From CAZNDN01 sp964571815 (lineage in GTDB: Bacteria > Fibrobacterota > Chitinivibrionia > Chitinivibrionales > WJKA01): a DNA stretch of 19,149 nucleotides. Location: positions 1-19,149 of the forward strand of contig CAZNDN010000079.1 of assembly GCA_964571815.1 (NCBI GenBank), written 5' to 3'. Both the position numbers and the translations under genes were made by a program. The notes under the pieces were generated by a model, which searched no databases, was not told the origin of the DNA, and was given only the letters and a program-made list of their open reading frames with translations. How positions within the stretch are numbered: the first letter of the stretch is position 1; every line of letters starts with the position of its first letter. This document shows, piece after piece, positions 13,945-19,149 of the stretch.

Positions 13945-15963
13945 TCAGTAGTGCAGCGCAATCATCTGGTGGCACAGGAGCTTCTCCAGGGTCACCGTTA
14001 CCCTCCCCGCGCTTTCCTCGTATGCGATCTCCGTACCCTGCGGCTCCAGCGTTGCCCGCTTTACTTTTGCGTCAAGTTCCACCCCTACCGACACGTTGTC
14101 GAGCGGAACAAGGTCTTCGACCACCTCGATGGTGTATCCCTGCGATTCCTTTTCATCGCCGATCGTCGTGAATTGCCCTCCCCGGGCCACCGTGTTTGCA
14201 TAGAGCACGTGCACGACGTACCGCTTGTGAGCCGGCTGATGAGTCAGCGTCACCCTGCCCGTGGTCGGAAGGTTGCAGGTGACCGTGCTCTTCTCCAGCA
14301 TACTCTCGATACACTTGAGGGCATAGTCGCGGGTGGCCACGGCGCCGATTCCGCGATAGAGCGAGAAGACGGGATGGGCAAGGTACATGATTGACCCTTT
14401 CCTCACACCACAGGCGTAGCCGGAAGGCTCAGGCATCGGGGGCGTATGCTGGTGACTGCAGAAGTGCCGGTAGGTCCGGTTGAAGTACGGATCGTAGACA
14501 TCTCCCAGCGACTCCCCGTCGGTGAGCTTGATCCGTTGGCTTCTGACGTACATGACAAAGGGCGAATCCAGGAACTCGGGCCGAAAGCCCTTGCCGGGCA
14601 GAACGAAGTCGGGAGAAAACTCGCTTGGTCCTTCGTGCTCGGCCCCGATGTCGAAGGCAAACCCGGAACCGTCGGCACGCAGCCCGCTTTCGCCGGTCAG
14701 CAGCAGCTTTCCTCCCTGCCTCAGGTACGCATCGATCTTCTCCGCCAGTTCCCCGTCCACCTTGATCGCATCGGGCAGAATCAGAAGACGGTAGGGCGCG
14801 AAATCCATGTGCCGGTCAAGAAGGTCAAACAGGTAGTGGCCTTCCAGCAACGCCCTTCCCACCCCCGTATCGGCGGCGTCGTCCTTGCCGTGAATACCGT
14901 TGATCGACTGATTGGAGAGAATGCCGATATCGGCGACCGGCTCCGCATCCACACACCAGGGTTCCTTGCGCTCGACTTCGGCGTAAGCCTCGCCGATCAA
15001 AGCGTAGGTCGAAGGATCCATCATGCCGCCCGGGTGAAGCTGGTCGCCGATGCTGCACTTGGCGTTGAACGCCAGCATGGCGGCGCATTCGTAGCGGAGC
15101 GCATTGGGATGCTTGTAGCCCCCGAATTCGCCCCAGGTCGTATGGAACTTGCCGGTCATTCCCAGATAGTCCTTGCCGAGCAAGTGCACGTACTTGGCCG
15201 ATATCGGGAAGTGATCGTAGCCCCATCCTCCCGTGGGAAGCGATTCAAGTTCGAGGTGGCTGAAGTACTTGAGGATATCGCGTTTGCCGCGCGCGATATG
15301 GCCGCTGTTGTGAAACACGGGCATATCGGGCTTGATATTCCACACCGCCTCCGTGGAGCGGCGATAGTATTCATCGAGCACCTGCTCGGCGTTAAGCTGC
15401 CGATCCTCCCGGCGCCGCGCATCAAGCCCCCGCTCTTCCATGCGGGCCAGACACCACTTGCAGCAACACTCGCCCTGCGAGATAATGTCAAGAAATATGC
15501 CGTCGGCCTCGGGAAACTGATTCACGGTTTCCGCGATCACCTCTTCCATGTAGTCCATATAAGGGGTGTTGAAGCACATGAGATGAAAACCGGGATCGAT
15601 GATGTTGCTTGCCCACCCCGTGTACCGTCCGTCGGGACCGATCTCCCGCCACTCGGGGTGCTCGTGGGCGAGCCGGTTGTTGACACCGGCGGTAAGGTAC
15701 ACGGGCACGTTCACATCGATCTCCTTGCACGCATCGTACTGCGCGCGAAGGAGGTCGAAGGTGAGGTTGGGGTGCCGTTTGCCGACCGACGTGTCGTTGT
15801 AGTGCCATCCGTGGTGTCCCGCCGCAAAACAGGTGATGGAATTCACGTGTCCCGTCTTGAGCGCATCCTGGAATTTTTTCTTATCGAAGGCAACACCGAT
15901 ATCGGGGATATGAGACGAGGTATGGAAATCCAGATGGACCTGTCTGAAACGAAGTTTGTACAT
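13945..15963 (-). CDS. GHL6-like glycoside hydrolase with glutamine-amidotransferase-like domain
   Basis: A 672-residue protein starting MYKLRFRQVHLDFHTSSHIPDIG, typical of the 'hypothetical glycosyl hydrolase 6' group. Residues 1 to about 335 form a TIM-barrel-like domain with HxDFHTS (10-16), HHGWHY (50-55), PVYLTAG (87-93), ADGIFLDI (153-160) and HTTWGEFGG (274-282). Asp159 and Glu279 are candidate catalytic acids, by position only. A Cys cluster (166, 167, 168, 171) follows the FLDI strand. Residues about 340-530 look like the beta-galactosidase trimerisation, class I amidotransferase-like fold (DIGILSNQS, LLILPDAIKVDGELAEKIDAYLRQGGKLLLTGESG). A beta-rich tail ends the protein. There is no signal peptide, so it is probably intracellular. 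The ATG at 15963 has AAAGGAGG 5 nt upstream; an in-frame extension to 16170 has nothing comparable. The substrate is unknown. Confidence 0.85.
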   Translation of the reverse strand: MYKLRFRQVHLDFHTSSHIPDIGVAFDKKKFQDALKTGHVNSITCFAAGHHGWHYNDTSVGKRHPNLTFDLLRAQYDACKEIDVNVPVYLTAGVNNRLAHEHPEWREIGPDGRYTGWASNIIDPGFHLMCFNTPYMDYMEEVIAETVNQFPEADGIFLDIISQGECCCKWCLARMEERGLDARRREDRQLNAEQVLDEYYRRSTEAVWNIKPDMPVFHNSGHIARGKRDILKYFSHLELESLPTGGWGYDHFPISAKYVHLLGKDYLGMTGKFHTTWGEFGGYKHPNALRYECAAMLAFNAKCSIGDQLHPGGMMDPSTYALIGEAYAEVERKEPWCVDAEPVADIGILSNQSINGIHGKDDAADTGVGRALLEGHYLFDLLDRHMDFAPYRLLILPDAIKVDGELAEKIDAYLRQGGKLLLTGESGLRADGSGFAFDIGAEHEGPSEFSPDFVLPGKGFRPEFLDSPFVMYVRSQRIKLTDGESLGDVYDPYFNRTYRHFCSHQHTPPMPEPSGYACGVRKGSIMYLAHPVFSLYRGIGAVATRDYALKCIESMLEKSTVTCNLPTTGRVTLTHQPAHKRYVVHVLYANTVARGGQFTTIGDEKESQGYTIEVVEDLVPLDNVSVGVELDAKVKRATLEPQGTEIAYEESAGRVTVTLEKLLCHQMIALHY

Positions 15964-16031
15964 GAATCCTCCTTTGAGATAACGAAACCGGGTCACAGTC
16001 GGTCGAACCGGCAGTTCGCGAATTAATCTAT

Positions 16032-16037
16032 TGTCAA
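16032..16037 (-). promoter_or_regulatory. Isolated TTGACA box upstream of the glycoside hydrolase
   Basis: A perfect -35-type TTGACA on the minus strand, 68 nt before the ATG at 15963. At 16-18 bp spacing the sequence is GC-rich (CTGCCG region) and no -10 box is seen, so this is weak evidence of a promoter. The 186-nt gap 15964-16149 holds no gene I can support. Confidence 0.25.
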
Positions 16038-16149
16038 GTACTGGAACGCACGTGAGTTCTCTCGACGCGGGCCGGAGAGTGTGCAAAAATACATGGATGG
16101 AGCCCCGCCGGGCAAAGGAGGGACCGATTCGGGCGGGAGACAATGCCGG

Positions 16150-16179
16150 GCCGGGTGCATGGCCGGCCATGCACCCGGC
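16150..16179 (-). terminator. 30-bp perfect palindrome after the V-ATPase operon
   Basis: The left arm GCCGGGTGCATGG (16150-16162) is the exact reverse complement of the right arm 16167-16179, with CCGG at the centre, so the RNA folds into a 13-pair hairpin with a 4-nt loop. It starts 18 nt after the stop of subunit K on the minus strand. There is no T tract. An alternative stem using 16141-16148 and 16176-16183 is also possible. Operon terminator or RNA 3'-end protector is the likely role. Confidence 0.5.
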
Positions 16180-16197
16180 GTTGGAGTACGGCTCCCG

Positions 16198-16647
16198 CTA
16201 CAGCAAGCCGTTGATCAGGAAGACGCCGGCAAACGCCACGATTGCGTACAGCTCGGGGTATACGCCGAGGATGACCGCCCGGCCGAACAGATCGTAACCG
16301 GAGCCGATTCCGGCTATACCGTTGGCGCATACTTTCCCCTGCATGATCCCCGAAATGAGACCCGCCAGCCCCATGGCAATGCCCGCCCCCATGATCGCCG
16401 TGCCCTGGAACAGGGTCATCTCCGGACTCAGGTTCGCCATCATGATGAAAAAAGCACCGAATCCGTACAACCCCTGCGTGCCGGGCATGGCGCTCAGTAC
16501 CATGAAGCTGCCGAAGGCTTCGGGTTTTTTCTTCAGGGCCCCGAGCGATGCGCTCCCCGCAATGGACACCCCGATGGCGCTGCCGCTGCCGGCCAGTCCG
16601 ATCATCAGTCCCACGCCGATATACGCAAGAATCAGAGGTAGTGGCAT
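16198..16647 (-). CDS. atpK: V-type ATP synthase subunit K (rotor ring proteolipid)
   Basis: A 149-residue proteolipid with four membrane helices (two fused hairpins) that forms the membrane rotor ring. Compared with Enterococcus hirae NtpK, every residue of the Na+ site is found at a constant offset of 7. Thr57 and Gln58 lie in MPGTQGLYGF, Tyr61 follows, Gln103 is in GIMQGKV and Glu132 in VYPELYAIV; these match Thr64, Gln65, Tyr68, Gln110 and Glu139. Leu61, which contributes a backbone carbonyl, is Met54 here. This predicts sodium rather than proton coupling. Only the second hairpin carries a carboxylate, as in true V-type K subunits. It starts 13 nt after subunit I with a GGGAG ribosome site and is the last gene of the operon. 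Confidence 0.95.
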   Translation of the reverse strand: MPLPLILAYIGVGLMIGLAGSGSAIGVSIAGSASLGALKKKPEAFGSFMVLSAMPGTQGLYGFGAFFIMMANLSPEMTLFQGTAIMGAGIAMGLAGLISGIMQGKVCANGIAGIGSGYDLFGRAVILGVYPELYAIVAFAGVFLINGLL

Positions 16648-16660
16648 ACAGTTACTCCCT

Positions 16661-18493
16661 TCAAGAAGTTTTACTCAAGGGACGGTAGGCGCTGCCGCCG
16701 CCCTTGAAACCAAAGTTGTTGTAAAATTCTACGAACGTCAGACGAAGCGGATGCACGAAAGAGCCCAGACAGGCAAGCACGAGGTTGGCTCCGTGGCCCA
16801 CCACGAGAAACACAAAGAAAATTACCCACCCGATCACCGGAACAGCGTCCCGCATTTGCAGCCCGATGACGTTCACCACGTAGCCGAGCACGCCCGAGGA
16901 CAGCCCCAGCGCAAACAGCCGGATATACGAGAGAATATCACCCACGGCGCCGGAGAGTACGAAGTAGAGCTTGAGAATCAGATCGGGGATCGGACTGCCC
17001 AGGTACTGCTCCAGCTCGGTGAAGAACGCCACATATACCAGGACGGCAAAACCCAGGCCGACCGCGGCGAAAGCAGCGCCAAGCAGGGGACGAAGGCCTT
17101 CCATTTTCTGATACAAAATGAGGAAGAGCAGGATACATCCCTCGACCAGAAGGATGCGTCCCAAGCCGGGAAGTGCGTGTCGGAAAGAGTAGTACCGTGC
17201 GTTTTTGTAGATGTTCAGGATCATGCCGAAGGTCATTTGCACGATACCGACAAGCAGGGCGAAATTGAACGGGCTGACCATCTGACCCTCTTTAATCAGC
17301 ACCAACGACGACAACGTGGACAACAGGGGAGAGTCGGGGTGATCGGCAAACGTCACGCCGAAACCCACGCCCGTGTTGATCAACCCCATGATGAGTGTTG
17401 CGCCGCCCAGGATCTGTACCAATGCGGCGAACAGTTTTGCCGTGCCCCGCAGCTTCATCCGAATGATCGTAGCCGCGACCAGCAGTACAAGCCCGTAACC
17501 GGCGTCGCCGAGGCAGTTGCCGAAAAACATCGCAAAGAACGGGGCTATCGCGAACGTGGGATCGATCTCGAAATAGTGCGGGAGCTGGAATATCTTCGTG
17601 ATGGGTTCAAAGAGTTTGTTGAAACGATTGTTGCGCAGCAGCACCGGTACATCGTCCTCTCTGGTCGCCTCCTCAAACGCGTACCACGACGGGAACCCGT
17701 CGAGAAACTCCGCCACCTGCTGCTGCTTTTCCGCCGGGACCCATCCGCTCACCGAGAGCACCTTCCCCGCCGCGGCCTCTTCCATACTCAGACGAGCCGA
17801 TTCGAGAGCCCGCGAACCTTCCTGCTGTGCCAGGTAGGCTTCGAGCACATCGATATGCGCCGCCAGCTCTTCCCGGCGCGTGTCCACGTCCCGACGTTCG
17901 GCCTGCAGCCGCCTGCGTTCCTCCTCGGCACTGCTCAGGGATCTCGCGGGAAGACTTACGTCATCGCCCTCAACGGCCGCCTTTTCTCCGCGCTCAAGAA
18001 CAAGCAGGTAGACCCTGGCGCCGACCTCGTTGATAATTTCAATGGTCGCCTCGCCCGGTTTCGATGCTTGTAGCTTCTTGCGCGTGGTCTCGACAAATCG
18101 GACCGTGATCCCGGCCTTCCGCAGCGCTTCGATCGAGGAGGGTTCAAAATCTCCCCACGGACTCAGTGATGCGATATCCTTGCTTACGGCCTGCAAATTG
18201 GCATCGAGACGATCGGCGCGCTGCTCAAGCTCACGAAAACGTTCAACCAGCTCTTCGGCACCGGGTTGGGGCTGCTGCTCAGCGGGCGGGGAACCCGTGG
18301 CGCGACGTGCTTTCAGGCCGGCAAGGGTCCGCTGCGCACTCTGGAGCTTTTCCCGCACTTCGCGGAGATGATCCGAGGAAACTTCGGGGTCGGTGACCAC
18401 GTGGACAACGCCGAGGTCCTGAAGCTTGTCAAGAAATCGGTTTCGCTGCCGGTGATACAGCAGAAGTGAGAGTTTTTTCATCCGGGTGATCAT
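16661..18493 (-). CDS. atpI: V-type ATP synthase subunit I (membrane stator, a-subunit type)
   Basis: A 610-residue subunit I. The N-terminal half (about 1-310) is soluble with long charged helices, a coiled-coil stator arm around residues 40-110 and 185-240, and the segment SVSGWVPAEKQQQVAEFLD. The C-terminal half carries about 7-8 membrane segments, beginning after the conserved FEIDPTFAIAPFFAMFFGNCLGDAGYG. The essential arginine facing the rotor ring is Arg525 in GDILSYIRLFALGLSSG. It works with subunit K in ion passage through the membrane. Its ATG at 18493 overlaps the stop of subunit D by 4 bp (ATGA), so the two are translationally coupled. The length is normal for bacterial V-type enzymes. 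Confidence 0.96.
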   Translation of the reverse strand: MITRMKKLSLLLYHRQRNRFLDKLQDLGVVHVVTDPEVSSDHLREVREKLQSAQRTLAGLKARRATGSPPAEQQPQPGAEELVERFRELEQRADRLDANLQAVSKDIASLSPWGDFEPSSIEALRKAGITVRFVETTRKKLQASKPGEATIEIINEVGARVYLLVLERGEKAAVEGDDVSLPARSLSSAEEERRRLQAERRDVDTRREELAAHIDVLEAYLAQQEGSRALESARLSMEEAAAGKVLSVSGWVPAEKQQQVAEFLDGFPSWYAFEEATREDDVPVLLRNNRFNKLFEPITKIFQLPHYFEIDPTFAIAPFFAMFFGNCLGDAGYGLVLLVAATIIRMKLRGTAKLFAALVQILGGATLIMGLINTGVGFGVTFADHPDSPLLSTLSSLVLIKEGQMVSPFNFALLVGIVQMTFGMILNIYKNARYYSFRHALPGLGRILLVEGCILLFLILYQKMEGLRPLLGAAFAAVGLGFAVLVYVAFFTELEQYLGSPIPDLILKLYFVLSGAVGDILSYIRLFALGLSSGVLGYVVNVIGLQMRDAVPVIGWVIFFVFLVVGHGANLVLACLGSFVHPLRLTFVEFYNNFGFKGGGSAYRPLSKTS

Positions 18494-19086
18494 GCTGCCG
18501 CCCCCGTCAGTCTGCCTTTCAGGATCTTCTGCGACGATTTCGCCAGGTTGTCCTTGTCTTCAAGATACCGCTTGATTTTTCGAATGCCTTCCTCGTACGC
18601 CGGTATCTGCACCTTCTCGTACAAGTTCACCTTCTGTGTTGTTTTCTTCCGCGCATACTCCAGGATTTCGACCTTTTTCAGGGCCACGTCACGCTCGATG
18701 CGCAGGGATGCCGCCTGCTTCAACAGCTCAACTCCGTCGGGCACCCACGATGGTTCCGAGAACAGCGAAAACGGGGTGACTTCGACGCTCACACCTTCGA
18801 AGACCGGCGTCTTGACCCCCGCTATCTTCTTGATACCAATACGTACGTCTTTGATTCGCACGAGCCCGTCGGGAAACTCAACCCACAGGCGATTCGTGCG
18901 CTGCAGATTCCGCTCCATCTCTTCAAGCCGCTTCCGGACATCCTCAACCAGATTATGCGCCTTCTTCACCTCAACCCGCAGAGCCGATTCCTTCGCCTGC
19001 AGCGTGGGCAGAGCATTGAGCCGAACAGCCAGCTCCTTGCGAAGCTGCTGCAGGAAGGTCTTGTTGTATTGAAATTTCAGGGCCAT
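18490..19086 (-). CDS. atpD: V-type ATP synthase subunit D (central shaft)
   Basis: A 198-residue subunit D, the coiled-coil shaft that turns inside the A3B3 head. It starts MALKFQYNKTFLQQLRKEL and ends NLAKSSQKILKGRLTGAAA. Long helices at both ends (10-65 and 125-190) flank a central beta-hairpin region (VRIGIKKIAGVKTPVFEGVSVEV). The C-terminal stretch RRxTQKVNLYE-like (KKTTQKVNLYEKVQIPAYEEGIRKIKRYLEDKD) is the family's best-conserved part. The gene order D-I-K, with A and B expected upstream beyond the right edge, is that of Chlamydiae and spirochaete V-type operons. The symbol follows V-type naming and does not mean the F-type beta subunit. Confidence 0.95.
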   Translation of the reverse strand: MALKFQYNKTFLQQLRKELAVRLNALPTLQAKESALRVEVKKAHNLVEDVRKRLEEMERNLQRTNRLWVEFPDGLVRIKDVRIGIKKIAGVKTPVFEGVSVEVTPFSLFSEPSWVPDGVELLKQAASLRIERDVALKKVEILEYARKKTTQKVNLYEKVQIPAYEEGIRKIKRYLEDKDNLAKSSQKILKGRLTGAAA

Positions 19087-19149
19087 GGTCGAGCCTTACC
19101 TATGTCGGGATCTACCTCCGAGATCGCATCTCCCCCGCTCATCCTGAGC
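19077..19149 (-). other. Right-edge fragment upstream of atpD, possibly the end of subunit B
   Basis: Only 63 nt precede the atpD ATG. One minus-strand frame reads LRMSGGDAISEVDPDIGKARPWP and stops at 19077, overlapping atpD by 10 bp. Another stops at TAA 19098-19096, 9 nt before the ATG. In this operon type subunit B normally precedes D, so one of them could be its C-terminus, but the piece is too short and this part of B too variable to decide. Confidence 0.25.

Noticed and set aside
14446..16026. 526-codon plus-strand open frame opposite the glycoside hydrolase
   Set aside because: Antisense shadow of a well-supported gene; no ribosome site or recognisable motif.
15964..16170. In-frame N-terminal extension of the glycoside hydrolase
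   Set aside because: Homologues start at the LRFRQVHLDFH segment and the ATG at 15963 has a near-perfect ribosome site. The extension also overlaps the palindrome after the ATPase operon.
16322..18073. 583-codon plus-strand open frame opposite V-ATPase subunits K and I
   Set aside because: Antisense shadow of two confidently identified subunits.

Overview
The window holds an ordinary-looking block of chromosomal genes from a GC-rich (roughly 60%) Gram-negative bacterium. The diderm cell plan is inferred from a probable outer-membrane barrel protein with a signal peptide. A run of exactly 100 Ns at 5315-5414 marks a scaffold join, so this is a draft or metagenome-derived genome. The V-type ATP synthase gene order (D-I-K, as in Chlamydiae and spirochaetes), a GHL6-like glycoside hydrolase and a trp cluster without trpE or trpD would suit an uncultivated FCB- or PVC-type lineage. 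That placement is a guess from gene content, not a phylogeny.

Layout, left to right. A nitroreductase runs off the left edge on the minus strand (1-465). Divergent from it is a 318-nt leader region with mutually exclusive hairpins, then trpG-trpC-trpF on the plus strand (784-2739). A secreted or membrane hypothetical protein (2788-3363) and an HNH endonuclease (3548-4096) follow. A long hairpin separates the HNH gene from a convergent outer-membrane barrel candidate (4245-5030). The lipid II flippase gene murJ (5247-6703, interrupted by the N gap), a tandem helix-turn-helix protein (6803-7126), cutA (7254-7622) and a stand-alone response-regulator receiver (7768-8121) all lie on the minus strand. 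Divergent from the receiver is a very large HrpA-type DExH RNA helicase (about 8281-12015).

The right half is all minus strand. A STAS-domain protein (12008-12355) overlaps the end of hrpA by 8 bp. Next, in map order, come a family 2 glycosyltransferase with C-terminal TPR repeats (12623-13873), a large GHL6-like glycoside hydrolase (13945-15963), and the 3' end of a V-type ATP synthase operon: K (16198-16647), I (16661-18493) and D (18490-19086). The A and B subunits would be expected beyond the right edge.

How the parts relate. The trp genes cover the amidotransferase, PRA isomerase and IGP synthase steps of tryptophan synthesis, but not trpE, trpD, trpB or trpA. The rotor protein K carries the sodium-binding signature known from the Enterococcus hirae V-ATPase, so a Na+-coupled enzyme is predicted. 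Regulatory signals that can be read directly include sigma70-like promoters for the barrel protein and the receiver, a strong terminator just upstream of murJ, a 30-bp perfect palindrome after the ATPase operon, and a -10 box buried in an inverted repeat upstream of the STAS gene. No CRISPR array, insertion sequence, prophage, rRNA or tRNA gene was seen. I found no clearly new multi-gene system. The best leads are the trp leader, the murJ terminator arrangement, the tandem-HTH protein, and the GH/GT pair.
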